A stretch of 64,000 nt of DNA from Jiangella muralis (GTDB taxonomy: Bacteria > Actinomycetota > Actinomycetes > Jiangellales > Jiangellaceae). Under the pieces are notes generated by a model. It had not been told where the DNA came from and did not search any database. It was given only the letters and a program-made list of their open reading frames with translations. Every line of letters begins with the position of its first letter. Within the stretch, counting starts at the first letter, position 1. The translations under genes were made by a program, and so were the position numbers. Location of the stretch: positions 475,125 through 539,124 of the forward strand of contig NZ_KQ434752.1 of NCBI RefSeq assembly GCF_001270745.1, written 5' to 3'. Below, piece after piece: positions 19,075 to 28,949 of the stretch.

Positions 19075-21066
19075 TCAGTAGCGGTGCATGCTGCCCGCGG
19101 ACCGGCCGTCCTCGTCGAATTCGTCGAACAGTGCGTCGTCGTCGCGGGCGCGGCGGCGGCCCTGCGCCGGGGTGGCGGGGGTCGGCTCCGGGGTGGCGGC
19201 GGCCGGCTGGACGAGGTCCGCGGCGGCGGCCGGGTGGCCGGCCGAGGGCTGGGTCGCGGCGTCGTTCGCGGCCTCGGCGTCGGCACCGGTCGCGGCCTCG
19301 GCTACCGCGTCGGCCTCGGCCGGGACCGGGCCGGAGCCGGCCGGCTCGGCGGCGCCGCCGCTGGCGGCGAGGTCGGGGTGCTCCTGAGCGAACCGGGCCA
19401 GCTCGGCGCGGGCCTGCTCGAGGCGGACCAGGTCGGCGCGGGCCCGCTCCAACTCGGCCGACCCGGCATCGGCCGGCGCGGCCCGCCCGGCCGTCGTGCC
19501 GGCGTCGGCCGGAACGGCGGGCTCGGCGTGGTCGTCGTGCGGCTGGGCGGGGGTGAGCGGGCCGGTCGGCGACTGGCCGAGCAACGACTGCGCCGACTGT
19601 CCCTGCGCCTGCGCCCGGCCCACCGGCGGCCGGACGGAACCGGACTGCGGGCGGCGGCGCGGGAGCGACGACTGCTCCGGGGCCTGGCGTGAGTCCTGAT
19701 CGGCGTGGACGAACTGACCGGCGTCGTCGACCGGAGCGGCGTACTGCGGGTCGGCGTACTGCGGGTCGTCGTGGATCGAGTGCGCCGAGCGGTCGGCGGC
19801 CACCGCGGTCCCGGCGCCGGGAGCGGTCTCGAAGTGCAGCCGCGGCTCCTCGGCGTACGTCGCCGGCGTCTCCTCCGGTGGCATGGGCTCGGCCGCTGCC
19901 TGGTGCGGCGTCGCGTCGTACGCGGAGAGCTGCGGCGGCTCGTATCGCGGCCGCTCGAACAGGGACCGCGTCGGCTCCTGGACGCGCGGCCGCTGCTGCA
20001 GCGCCGTCCGCTCCCCCGCCGGCCGCGTCACGACGCCGGCCGAGCCGGACGGGTCAGACGACCCGCCGACACCGTCGGGACCGTCGTCGGCACCGGGCGA
20101 CCGCCGCTTGCCGTGGTAGGAGCCGCGGCGGGCGAGCAGCAGCCCGGTCACCACGAGGACGAGGCCGCCGGCGGCCGCGGCGACCGGCACGGTGTCGCGG
20201 ACCAGGCCGAGGCGGTCGGCGCTGGACGAGTACTCGTCGACGTTGGCGGTGACCTGGGCGTCGGTGTAGGCGATCGTGCCCTGGACGATCGTCGGGCCGC
20301 GGGTGCCCTCGAAGTCGAGGTAGGAGTCCTGCTCCTCCTCGCCCTTGATGATGGCGCCGGTGCGCGGCTCGACCCAGATGGTGCGGGTGTTGCTGTAGAC
20401 GCGGTCGGCGACGATCGAGCCGGCCTGGCCGAAGAGGGCGCCGGGGACCTCCAGCGCCGACACCGGCGTCGGCTCGACGACCTGCTCGAAGACGTAGACG
20501 GGGAGGCCTTCGAGGGTGGTCTCGTTCTGGAACTCCATGGGCCGGGTGTCCTGGATGGTGGAGTCCCAGAACGGGTACGACCGCTGCTCGGTGCCGAACG
20601 GCAGCTTGAAGTAGTAGCCCTCGTGGTCGACGTCGACGCGGTCGGCGGACTCGCCGGTGGGCGTGTAGTACTGGTCGTGGCCGTCGACGGAGTCGGCGCC
20701 GTGGCGGTCGAACGCGACCCGCTCCTCGTAGTACGAGAGCACGTTCTCTTCGGGGGTGGCGCCGGCGCCGGCCTCGTCGAACGTCGTGACGCTGGTGTCC
20801 CAGACGGCGGTGTCGCCGGTGCTGTCGCCCTGGTCGGGGATGATCCGGCGGACGGAGCGGACGTCGGTGACGCGCTCGATCTCCGCGTCCTGACGCACGA
20901 CGGCGCCGAGGTCGAGCACGGTGACGGCGTTGCCGGCCGACACCCGCTCGGCGACGTCGTTGGAGACGACCGCCAGCCGCGGGTAGGCGTACCAGCGGGA
21001 CAGCGGCGCGAGCACCAACATCAACACGCCCAGTCCCACCAGGACCAGGCCGATACTGCGCCGCAT
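19075..21066 (-). CDS. DUF3068 (PorA-like family) membrane protein with long disordered tail
   Basis: About 663 residues. After MRRS comes a hydrophobic helix (residues 4-24). An extracytoplasmic DUF3068 domain of about 300 residues follows (YTPTGESADRVDVDHEGYYFKLPFGTEQ, EPRTGAIIKGEEEQ). A second membrane helix (VPVAAAAGGLVLVVTGLLLA) comes next. The last 300 residues are low-complexity, Pro/Ala/Glu/Gln-rich and cytosolic. ATG 21066 has GGAAGG 7 nt upstream. The mycobacterial homologue Rv0227c lies near the genes related to the next block (aftD, GT4, methyltransferase), which supports a cell-envelope role. The long tail is unusual for the family and probably disordered. Confidence 0.85.
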   Translation of the reverse strand: MRRSIGLVLVGLGVLMLVLAPLSRWYAYPRLAVVSNDVAERVSAGNAVTVLDLGAVVRQDAEIERVTDVRSVRRIIPDQGDSTGDTAVWDTSVTTFDEAGAGATPEENVLSYYEERVAFDRHGADSVDGHDQYYTPTGESADRVDVDHEGYYFKLPFGTEQRSYPFWDSTIQDTRPMEFQNETTLEGLPVYVFEQVVEPTPVSALEVPGALFGQAGSIVADRVYSNTRTIWVEPRTGAIIKGEEEQDSYLDFEGTRGPTIVQGTIAYTDAQVTANVDEYSSSADRLGLVRDTVPVAAAAGGLVLVVTGLLLARRGSYHGKRRSPGADDGPDGVGGSSDPSGSAGVVTRPAGERTALQQRPRVQEPTRSLFERPRYEPPQLSAYDATPHQAAAEPMPPEETPATYAEEPRLHFETAPGAGTAVAADRSAHSIHDDPQYADPQYAAPVDDAGQFVHADQDSRQAPEQSSLPRRRPQSGSVRPPVGRAQAQGQSAQSLLGQSPTGPLTPAQPHDDHAEPAVPADAGTTAGRAAPADAGSAELERARADLVRLEQARAELARFAQEHPDLAASGGAAEPAGSGPVPAEADAVAEAATGADAEAANDAATQPSAGHPAAAADLVQPAAATPEPTPATPAQGRRRARDDDALFDEFDEDGRSAGSMHRY

Positions 21067-21221
21067 GGACAAGCCTTCCGGATCGGGGTCTCCGCGTCCG
21101 CCCGCGCGCAACCACCGCCGGGCGCGGCCCCGGGGCGGCACGGGGGCTCCTGCGTGAAACTACCCTCCGCGCCGGGCGCGTGCATGCCACTCGGCAAACA
21201 TCGCCCCCGATCAGAGCCGCG

Positions 21222-21259
21222 TTGTCCACAACCCGCCGGCTGTGCGCCAGCTGTCCACA
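21222..21259 (+). promoter_or_regulatory. Two DnaA-box-like repeats upstream of the broken AbiEi/nuclease gene
   Basis: TTGTCCACA (21222-21230) and CTGTCCACA (21251-21259) are direct copies of the high-GC DnaA box, 29 bp apart, about 50 bp before the ATG at 21310. No replication genes are near, so this is not an origin. It may be a regulatory site of this gene family. Confidence 0.5.
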
Positions 21260-21309
21260 GATGTGTGAGCGGGCCTGCCGACAGCCGCTCGGCCGCCGAA
21301 AGTGGTCGC

Positions 21310-22375
21310 ATGACAACTCGGTTGCGCATCCTCCCGCCCGATGTGGCGGAGCTGCTCGTCCGCTGCCACGGCGTGGTCGACCTCGCGACCGCGCGGCGGG
21401 CCGGTCTCGAGGAGAGCAGGCTTCGCCGGCTGGCCGCCGCCGGGCTGCTGGTCCGGTTGGCGCCCGGCTGCTACGCGTCCGCCGCCGTGCTGGCCGCGGC
21501 GTCCTCGTGGGCGGGGTATCGACTCAGATCGCGTGCCTTCGCCCTTTTCAGCGGCGATTCCACCATCCTGACGAGCTGGTCGGCGACAGCGACGTGGGAG
21601 CTGCCGACCGTTGGTCCGGCGCCGGGGCGAGTGACGGCGATCCGGCTGAGCGGCACTGGTCAGAGCGTCCAGCACGGTCGGTACGGTGACATCAGGATCG
21701 CGACGATCCCGGCTGGCCAGGCGCGGCACACCCAGGGCATCGGCCTCATGAGTCCCGGCTGGGCCGTTGCCGACTCGGCCAGGTCGGGACCGGTGCTGCC
21801 CGCCCTCGTCGCCGCTGATGCCGCGACGGCGGCGGGCCATGATCTGCAGGCTGCGGTCCTCGCCATGGCCGGGTGGCCGGGAGTCGGGCGGGCGCGGTGG
21901 GTGTCCGAGCACGCCGACCCACGGGCCGAGTCACCGCTGGAGACGCTCGGGCGGTTCACCTGCCTGGAGTTCGACCTGCCGCTGCCGGTGTGCAACGCGT
22001 GGGTCGGCGAGATCGAGCCGGAGTACCGGGTCGACGGGCTCTGGCCATTCCACGGCGCGGTCTTCGAGGCCGACGGCGCGCTGAAGTACGACAACCGTCC
22101 CGAGCGTCGCGCATCGTGGCGCGGCAAGGCGAACGCGAGTGGCGGCTGCGCCGTCTGGGGCTGGACGTCGTCCGGTTCGGCTGGGACCTCGCCTGGCGTC
22201 ATCGGGCCGAGCTGGCCGCCCGATTCGCCGCCGTGCTGCGCGACAGCGCCCGGCGCGAGGCGACGGTGCGCTGGTGGAGACACGTTCCGGGGTCGGCGCG
22301 GTCCAGCCCGAGCCGGCGGACTGGCCCTCGCCCGCGCCGAGCGGCATCGTTCTGCCCGCCGGCTGGGACCGCTGA
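21310..22375 (+). pseudogene. AbiEi-like winged-helix plus PD-(D/E)XK/DUF559-type nuclease gene, broken by two frameshifts
   Basis: The first frame (21310 to about 22120) reads an AbiEi_4-like winged-helix N-terminus (LVRCHGVVDLATARRAGLEE, LRRLAAAGLLVRLAPGCYA) and then a nuclease-like core (ESPLETLGRF, VDGLWPFHGAVFEADGALKYDN) with the expected acidic residues and lysine. Coding then continues in a second frame (EREWRLRRLGLDVVRFGWDL, up to about 22285) and in a third that ends at TGA 22375. GC-rich third positions follow these switches. Each switch equals one missing base, so the gene has two -1 frameshifts: a pseudogene or assembly errors. Intact relatives are proposed as toxin-antitoxin-type or orphan nucleases; the role is unproven. 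Confidence 0.7.
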
Positions 22376-22386
22376 CACCCGCCGAA

Positions 22387-22462
22387 CCGGCGGATACCCG
22401 AATTTCGGGCGCGTCAGGGATCGAATCGCCGGTCAACCGCCGGAAATTCAGGTATCCGCCGG
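22387..22462. terminator. Hairpin between the broken gene and aftD
   Basis: Twenty-base arms at 22387-22406 and 22443-22462 (CCGGCGGATAC... with ...GTATCCGCCGG) differ by one mismatch. The right arm contains the aftD stop codon. It lies between convergent genes and is a likely terminator. Confidence 0.65.
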
Positions 22463-25400
22463 ATCCGCGGACATCGAGCGGCGACGGCGAGGCCCGGCGT
22501 CGGGTGTCACCACCCTGGGCCGGTACGCGGCCGGCCCGGTCTCGGGGTCGAGCATGGCGTCGATGCGGACGTACTCGTCGTCCTCCGGGACGGTGCCGGG
22601 GCGCTGCCAGGCGACCGATCCGATGACGGCGAGGGAGATCGCGATCAGCACCAGCCCCTGCGCGAGCGCCGAGTGGGCGCCGGGCGACGGGCCCGGCCAG
22701 GGTTGCAGCGCGACGACGACGCCGGCGAGCAGGACGGCGCCGGCGGACAGCGCGGGCGCGAGCCGGGTCAGCCAGGGCCGGCCCGGACCGGCGAGCAGCA
22801 CGACGGCGCCGACTGCGGCCGCTGCCAGCCCGGCCGCCCCGCCGAGCAGGACGAGGACGGCGGCGCCGAGGACGATGACGGGCGCGGCCCGCTGCCTGCG
22901 GTGCCGGGCGAGCGGCCGCGCGAGCGGCTGGGTGAGCGGCCGCGCGAGCGGCACGGTCCGCCGTGCCCGCCGTCCGGTATACGCGCCGACGGCCTCGCTG
23001 GGCACGCGCTGCGGCGGCACGGACGACGGCGCCGGCGGCACCCGGGTGCCCCGCCAGGCCAGGACGCCGACCAGCAGCACGGCGCCGAGCCCGGCCAGCA
23101 GCGCCCACCGGTAGGGCCGGTCCGGCGCGTAGGTCAGCTCGACGACGCCGGCCGCGCCGACCGGCAGCACGAACCCCTGTGACCAGCCGTCCAGTCGCAC
23201 CGGGTCCAGCGTCTCGCCGTTCAGGGTGGCCTGCCAGCCGGTGTTGAGGTTCTCGGTGACGGCGAGGACGGCGGGCTGGTCGCGGGCCGGCACGACGACC
23301 TCGCGTGCGGCCGCCTCCCACGTCTGCACCGTGACGTCGAGCGACGGCGGCGGCGCCGGCGGCCCGTCCACCGGACGCAGCGTCGCCGTCTCGGGCCGCA
23401 GCGCCCCGGTCGCGCGGACGACGACGTCCACCGCCCCGGCGTCCAGGGCCACCGGCCCGGACCCGTCGCCGCAGGGCAGCACGTCCAGGCGCCGCCCGTG
23501 CAGCAGGTCGCCGGCGGTCGTCTCGACCCGCGTCGTCACGGTCGATCGGCCGACGGCCAGGGACGGCCCGTCCCCGCAGGCGATGACGACCGGACGCGAC
23601 TCGTCGACCGGCAGCCGCAGGTCGTCGGCGCCGAGCACCTCGACCTCGGACACCCCGGCCGGCAGCACGGAGCGCAGCCCGAACGCCGCGTCGCGGTCCT
23701 CGACCTCGGACACCTCGACGATCGTGACGGTCAGCTCGTCGGTGCGCACCGGCTCGGGGAACACGACCGCGCCGTCGCCGTCGACGCCGGCCTGGAACCG
23801 CGTGTCGCCGGCCCGCACCTCGACCAGGCTGGGCCGCGACGCCGCCAGCCACGGCTCGACCTCCAGCCGCAGCCCTTCGACGGTGCGCCGCGGCCCCCAG
23901 GCGAGGGTCAGCGCCGGCGACTCGTCGCCGGGCGCGGCGACCCAGCCGGTGCCGGGGTCGCGGTCGACGGCGGCCTGCGGGCGGCCGAGCGGGTCGGTGA
24001 CGGCGCGCGAGCTGGCCGTCGCGACCATCGCGTCCGGGTCGGGCGCGAGCAGTTCCTCCAGCGACCGGCCGGGCCGCGGCCGCGCCGTCAGCTCCGCCTC
24101 GTACTCCGCTGCGGCGGCCAGCTCGGTGCTACGGCGCAGGTCGCGGTTCTCCTCGCCGGGCCGGGCCAGCTGCCCGGCGCACCGGGCGACGCCGGTGTCG
24201 CCGGAGGTCGTGGCGACGCACTCGCCGCGGCGGCCGTCGGCGACGGCGAACACGAGCGTGGCCGGCGCGGGGTCCCCGGACGCCGCGCCGCCGAGGTCGG
24301 CCGCCGTGACGGCCGGTGCGGCCAGCGTCCGGGTCACCTTGAGGTCCGGGACGGCCAGCTCGCGGATGCCGGCGCCGCTGACGGTGCCCTCGCCGACGGC
24401 GACGACGGTCACCCGCAAGGTGGTGGTCCGGCCGGACGGGACGGCGAGCACCTGCGCGCCGTCACCGGGGCTCAGGTCGCTCTCCAGGACACCGGTGTCG
24501 GTCTGGACGGCGACGCGCTGCGGCGGCGCGCTGACCGGCCCGCCGATCAGCGGGGTCAGCTCGACCGACGTCACCCGCCGCGGCTCGTCGAAGCTGAGCT
24601 CCAGCCACTGCCCGGCGGCGCTGCCGTACTCCCCCGACACCCAGCTGGTGCCGAGGTCGCCGTCGACGGCGGCCCACGGCGAGTTCTCGGCGCCGCGCGC
24701 CATGGTGGCCCGCGGGTCGGCGCCGGACGACGACGCCGTCACGTCCGCGACTCCGGAGACGACCGCGACGGTCTCGCGCGCGGGGTCGTCCACCGGCAGG
24801 AAGTCGCGCACCACCCGGCCCAGCCCGCCGCCCTCCCCCGCCCGCAGCACCTCGGTGACGTTGTCGCGGCTGGCGCCGAACCAGACGGCCCGGCGGCGCA
24901 GCCCGTCGGTGACGACGGGCACCGGGTGCGGGTCGGCGATCCCGGCGCCGTCGCCGGCGACGAACGCCGCGCGGCCGTCCAGCAGCCCGGCGTCGCCCGC
25001 CGTCAGCAGCGACTCCGGGCCGCCGGAGATCCGCAGCGTGCCGTCCAGGGGGTACGCGGCGACGCGGTGCTCCTCGGCCTCGGGATCGGTGATCGCGTAG
25101 ACCTCCACCGCCGGGTACCGCACGTCCAGCCGGGAGTCCGAGGCGGTGCCGGGGTCGTCGGCGGCGCCGGTCTTCGGGCCGAACGTCGCGACCCGCTCCG
25201 CGCCCGGCAGGTCCGCGATGGCCTGGTGGACGAGCGCGGCGCGCGGCGCGTCGGTGCGGGACCGGTCGAGGTCGTTGCGGACGACGAGGTGGCTGACGCC
25301 GGCCCGGCGCAGCGCGTCGACGACACCGGCGCCGCCCTCGCCGGCCGCGAGCCGCGCCTCGACGGCGTCCAGCAGCCTGATGTTGCCGGCCGACGACAAA

Positions 25401-26908
25401 GGGACGGAGTCGCGCACCGCCCACGGGGTGTCGCCCAGCGCCTGCAGCGGCTCGTCGCGCGGCGCGCCCCAGGTGTACTGGGCGAACGACGTGCCCGGCA
25501 CCAGCAGCGCCCGCCCGGTGCCGGCGTTCTCGTCCAGCCAGTCCGACGCCTCGTGCCAGTAGCCCGGGATCGCGTCGTACGAGCCCGCCTGCGGCAGCCG
25601 TCCGGCCAGCGCGGGCGTCGCGACGCCGGCGATCACCACCACGGCGAGCCCGACGACGAGCACTCGGAACCGGCGCACCGAGATGGCCGGCACCCGCAGC
25701 ATCGCCAGCGCGTGCGCCAGCCCGAGCGCGAGCGGCAGCCGCAGCACGACGTCGAACTTGTGCACGTTGCGGAACGGCGCGAGCGGCCCGTCCAGCAGCT
25801 CGCGCACCGTCCCCGCGAGCGGGCCGGCCGCCGCGCCCAGGTACCCCGCCGACACCAGCGCGAGCCCCACGACCGCGCTGGTCAGCAGCACCCGCCGCCC
25901 GGGCATGTCGCGCCGTGCCAGCCCGCCGAGCCCGATCGCCGCGATCAGCACCGTGTGCAGGATCAGCACCGGTTCGCTGGCCAGCAGCCAGCCGGCCGGC
26001 CACTGCGGCCCACCGGCGACGGAGAGATAGGACAGCCAGTGGTCGTTGCCGCGCAGCACCTCGATCAGCGACGTGTGCTGGGTGGTGTTGCCGGCGGTCT
26101 CGATCCAGTCGAGGAACGGCGGGCTGTGCGACCCGAGCAGCAGCAGCGGCACCCACCACCACACCGTCACCGCCGCGCAGCAGCCGGCCCACCAGGCCGC
26201 GAACCGCCACCGGCCGGGCCAGTGCGGCGCCAGCAGCAGCCACAGCCCGGCGGGTACGACGGCGGCGGCGGTCGCGGCCGCGTTGACGCCGCCCATGCAG
26301 AGGACGGCCAGGGCGGACAGCGCCGCGTTGCGCACGACCGGGCCGCCACGCCAGGCCCGTACCAGCGGGATCAGCGCCCACGGCGCCAGCGCCGTCGGCC
26401 ACGCCTCGACCGACACCGCGCCGAGCGACACCAGGATCCGCGGCGCCAGCGCGTACACGAGGCCGCCGAGCAGCCGGGTCCAGGAGCGGCCGACGCCCAG
26501 CTCGCCGGCCAGCTTCACGACGCCGAGGAACGCCGCGACCAGGATCAGCGACCACCACAGCCGCTGCACCATCCACGCGGGCAGCCCGGCGACGTCACCG
26601 GCGAGGTGCAGCGGGCCCATCGGCCACAGGTACCCGTAGGCCTGGTTCTGCAGCTGCCCGAACGCGGCGGCCGGCTCCCACAGGTGCAGCGCACGCTCCA
26701 GGAACCCGCCCGGGTCGGCGGTGAGGTCGAGCTTGGTGTCCGGGACGATCTGCCCGGGCGCCTGCCGGAACGCCAGGGCGACCAGGCCGAGGCAGCAGGC
26801 GACAAGCTGCAGCCGCCATGCCGGCAGGTAGCGGCGCGAAGCGCCACGGGCAGATTGTAGGCGCCACGCCTGAAATCGGCGGCGCGGCGCGGCGCGGTGG
26901 AGGGTCAT
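22448..26908 (-). CDS. aftD: AftD-like alpha-(1->3)-arabinofuranosyltransferase
   Basis: Very large membrane glycosyltransferase, about 1486 residues. The N-terminal third is a GT-C-type polytopic domain of the DUF3367 family (LVYALAPRILVSLGAVSVEAWPTALAPWA, NVHKFDVVLRLPLALGLAHAL). The extracytoplasmic remainder contains carbohydrate-binding-like beta domains (WAAVDGDLGTSWVSGEYG, discoidin-like). A last pair of hydrophobic segments lies near the C-terminus. Mycobacterial AftD adds alpha-1,3 arabinofuranose to arabinogalactan and lipoarabinomannan. ATG 26908 overlaps the methyltransferase stop by 4 nt (ATGA). Whether this organism makes an arabinan is not shown by the window. Confidence 0.9.
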   Translation of the reverse strand: MTLHRAAPRRRFQAWRLQSARGASRRYLPAWRLQLVACCLGLVALAFRQAPGQIVPDTKLDLTADPGGFLERALHLWEPAAAFGQLQNQAYGYLWPMGPLHLAGDVAGLPAWMVQRLWWSLILVAAFLGVVKLAGELGVGRSWTRLLGGLVYALAPRILVSLGAVSVEAWPTALAPWALIPLVRAWRGGPVVRNAALSALAVLCMGGVNAAATAAAVVPAGLWLLLAPHWPGRWRFAAWWAGCCAAVTVWWWVPLLLLGSHSPPFLDWIETAGNTTQHTSLIEVLRGNDHWLSYLSVAGGPQWPAGWLLASEPVLILHTVLIAAIGLGGLARRDMPGRRVLLTSAVVGLALVSAGYLGAAAGPLAGTVRELLDGPLAPFRNVHKFDVVLRLPLALGLAHALAMLRVPAISVRRFRVLVVGLAVVVIAGVATPALAGRLPQAGSYDAIPGYWHEASDWLDENAGTGRALLVPGTSFAQYTWGAPRDEPLQALGDTPWAVRDSVPLSSAGNIRLLDAVEARLAAGEGGAGVVDALRRAGVSHLVVRNDLDRSRTDAPRAALVHQAIADLPGAERVATFGPKTGAADDPGTASDSRLDVRYPAVEVYAITDPEAEEHRVAAYPLDGTLRISGGPESLLTAGDAGLLDGRAAFVAGDGAGIADPHPVPVVTDGLRRRAVWFGASRDNVTEVLRAGEGGGLGRVVRDFLPVDDPARETVAVVSGVADVTASSSGADPRATMARGAENSPWAAVDGDLGTSWVSGEYGSAAGQWLELSFDEPRRVTSVELTPLIGGPVSAPPQRVAVQTDTGVLESDLSPGDGAQVLAVPSGRTTTLRVTVVAVGEGTVSGAGIRELAVPDLKVTRTLAAPAVTAADLGGAASGDPAPATLVFAVADGRRGECVATTSGDTGVARCAGQLARPGEENRDLRRSTELAAAAEYEAELTARPRPGRSLEELLAPDPDAMVATASSRAVTDPLGRPQAAVDRDPGTGWVAAPGDESPALTLAWGPRRTVEGLRLEVEPWLAASRPSLVEVRAGDTRFQAGVDGDGAVVFPEPVRTDELTVTIVEVSEVEDRDAAFGLRSVLPAGVSEVEVLGADDLRLPVDESRPVVIACGDGPSLAVGRSTVTTRVETTAGDLLHGRRLDVLPCGDGSGPVALDAGAVDVVVRATGALRPETATLRPVDGPPAPPPSLDVTVQTWEAAAREVVVPARDQPAVLAVTENLNTGWQATLNGETLDPVRLDGWSQGFVLPVGAAGVVELTYAPDRPYRWALLAGLGAVLLVGVLAWRGTRVPPAPSSVPPQRVPSEAVGAYTGRRARRTVPLARPLTQPLARPLARHRRQRAAPVIVLGAAVLVLLGGAAGLAAAAVGAVVLLAGPGRPWLTRLAPALSAGAVLLAGVVVALQPWPGPSPGAHSALAQGLVLIAISLAVIGSVAWQRPGTVPEDDEYVRIDAMLDPETGPAAYRPRVVTPDAGPRRRRSMSADPADT

Positions 26909-27645
26909 CGGCGGCGCAGCACCACCGCGAGGTTCCACGTGGCCAGCTCGCGCAGCCCGGGCACCCGGACGACGCCGCGCGCCCACCACGGGTGGTAGCG
27001 CGGGAACGCGTCGAGCAGTTCGCCGTGCGGGGTGTGCCGGGCCCACAGCAGCGCGTCGGCGACGGACACCGGGAACAGGCTGGCGCCGAAGCGGTTCTTC
27101 GGCTCGTGCCCGTGCCGGCGCCGGTACCGGCGGGCGGCCGACTCGCCGCCGAGGTAGTGCCACGGCGCGGTCTCGTGCCCGCCCCACGGCGACAGCCAGA
27201 CGGTGAACGAGAGGTAGACGATGCCGCCGGGACGGGTCACGCGCAGCATCTCCTCGGCCATCGTCCACGGGTCCGGGACGTGCTCGAGGACGTTCGACGA
27301 GTAGCAGACGTCGGCGGCCCCGTCGCGGATCGGCAGGGCCATGCCGCTGCCCATGACGGAGCCGGGCTCCGGCTCGCCGCGGGCGGACAGTTCGCCGAGG
27401 TCGCTGTCGACGGACAGATAGCGGGCGCCGGCGCGGCGGAACGCGTCGCGGAAATAGCCCGGCCCGCCGCCGACGTCGAGCACCAGCGTTTCCCGCAAAT
27501 CGGCATAAACGGACAATTGCGCAACCGAATCGGCGGCCAGCACGCCATAGAAATGGTCGGGGTCACGCTGCTCGGAGAGGAATGCCCGAAATAGCCGGAC
27601 CGAACGGGTCAACGTCGTTCTGTCGCGGGATTCGGTGAGGAGCAC
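26905..27645 (-). CDS. Class I SAM-dependent methyltransferase
   Basis: Soluble protein of 246 residues with the Rossmann-type methyltransferase fold. Motif I is VLDVGGGPGYFRDAF, the acidic loop is LSVDSDLGEL, and a NVLEHVPDPWTMAEEMLRVTRPGG block follows, as in UbiE/Methyltransf_11 proteins. It ends by overlapping the aftD start, and the GT4 gene ends 43 nt upstream. The mycobacterial neighbour Rv0224c is of the same type, so it probably modifies an envelope glycan or lipid; the substrate is unknown. Confidence 0.88.
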   Translation of the reverse strand: MLLTESRDRTTLTRSVRLFRAFLSEQRDPDHFYGVLAADSVAQLSVYADLRETLVLDVGGGPGYFRDAFRRAGARYLSVDSDLGELSARGEPEPGSVMGSGMALPIRDGAADVCYSSNVLEHVPDPWTMAEEMLRVTRPGGIVYLSFTVWLSPWGGHETAPWHYLGGESAARRYRRRHGHEPKNRFGASLFPVSVADALLWARHTPHGELLDAFPRYHPWWARGVVRVPGLRELATWNLAVVLRRR

Positions 27646-27688
27646 GACCGCACATTACGACAATTACCCGGCCGGTCGTGGCGAATCG

Positions 27689-28933
27689 TCACGACTGGCG
27701 GAAGAACGGACTCACGTCGGCCGTGACGGGCACCCGGTGCGGGTCCAGCGCGACGCCGGACGTGACCGCGGCGACCCGGCGGGCGGACCGCTCGGCGGCC
27801 TCCGCGGCGACGGTGCGGCGCAGCAGCGCGTCCCACGAGCGGACCGTCTGGTCCCAGGTGAACGTGGCGGCGCGGGCGGCGGCCGCGCGGCCCAGCGCGG
27901 TGCGGCGGACGCCGTCGGCGAGCAGCTCGTCGGTGGCCGCGGTGAGGCCGTCGAGGTCGTCGGCGAGCAGGCCGGTGCCGCCGTCGACGATCGACTCGGC
28001 CAGCCCGCCGGCGCTGCGGTAGCCGATGGTTGGCACCTGGTGCTGCGCCGCCTCGACGACGGTGAGCCCCCAGCCCTCCTTGACCGACGGCGCCAGCATG
28101 AGCCAGCTGCGGGCCAGCTCGGCGTGCTTGGCCCGCTCGTCGACGAAGCCGAGGAAGTCGGTGATGTCGTCGACGCCCAGCCGTTTCGCCTCGGCCGTCA
28201 GCCGGTCCGACCACCAGCCGTCGCCGATGACGCTGACCCGCAGGCCGGGCCGGCTCGCGCGGAGCCGGGCCGCGACCTGCAGCGCGTGTTCGACCCGCTT
28301 GTGCGGCACCAGGCGGCCGAGGACGCAGATACGCGGCTGGTCAGAGCGCTGCGTCGTCGTGGCCGGTGCCGGCGCGGTGCCGTTGTGGACGACGTCCACT
28401 CGCCCGGGACCGACCCCGAGCGCGGCGAGTTCCGTCCGGGTGATCTCCGAGACGGTGACGTAACGGGAATTCCGGTAGACGCGAGGCGCGAGCCGGGACT
28501 CCAGCCACCAGCCCAGGCGGGCGGTGGCGGGGCCGTAGACGACGCCCCACTGCTCGCGGTGGACGTGGTGGACGAGGACGACCACGGGGCACCGGACGGC
28601 CAGGCGGCTCCAGAACGGAATGCCGTTCTGCACATCGACGATCACGTCGGGCCGTCCGAGTGCCCCGCTGGCCAGCATCCGGACCGCATGCGCGTAGACG
28701 GTGAACTTCCCGCCGCGCCGGACGATCCGGTAGCCGTCGCGCCGCTCCACCTTCGGCGCGCCCGGATGGGCCGCACAGAAGAACGTCACGTCGTGCCCGG
28801 CGGCGGCCAGGCCCGCGGCGACGTTCTCCACGTAGCGTTCCGAGCCGCCACCCTCCGGGTGGGTGGTGTCGCGCCAATTCAGCAGCACGACGCGCAATGG
28901 GCGCGACTCGACCAGGGTCTCTGGAGAATGCAC
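27689..28933 (-). CDS. GT4-family glycosyltransferase
   Basis: Cytosolic or membrane-associated GT-B glycosyltransferase of 414 residues. The N-terminal donor-loop motif is GGGSERYVENVAAGLAAAGH. The C-terminal domain has the retaining GT4 signature E-x7-E in KEGWGLTVVEAAQ and the ICVLGRLVPHKRVEHAL strand. GTG 28933 is the first reasonable start; no clear ribosome site is seen. It lies 16 nt after the DUF2613 gene, in a likely operon with the methyltransferase and aftD. Homologue type and neighbourhood match mycobacterial Rv0225. Sugar specificity cannot be read. Confidence 0.88.
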   Translation of the reverse strand: MHSPETLVESRPLRVVLLNWRDTTHPEGGGSERYVENVAAGLAAAGHDVTFFCAAHPGAPKVERRDGYRIVRRGGKFTVYAHAVRMLASGALGRPDVIVDVQNGIPFWSRLAVRCPVVVLVHHVHREQWGVVYGPATARLGWWLESRLAPRVYRNSRYVTVSEITRTELAALGVGPGRVDVVHNGTAPAPATTTQRSDQPRICVLGRLVPHKRVEHALQVAARLRASRPGLRVSVIGDGWWSDRLTAEAKRLGVDDITDFLGFVDERAKHAELARSWLMLAPSVKEGWGLTVVEAAQHQVPTIGYRSAGGLAESIVDGGTGLLADDLDGLTAATDELLADGVRRTALGRAAAARAATFTWDQTVRSWDALLRRTVAAEAAERSARRVAAVTSGVALDPHRVPVTADVSPFFRQS

Positions 28934-28949
28934 GGTGGTATGGGTGACG

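Noticed and set aside
21222-21259. Replication origin
   Set aside because: Only two DnaA-like boxes, with no dnaA, dnaN or AT-rich unwinding region nearby.
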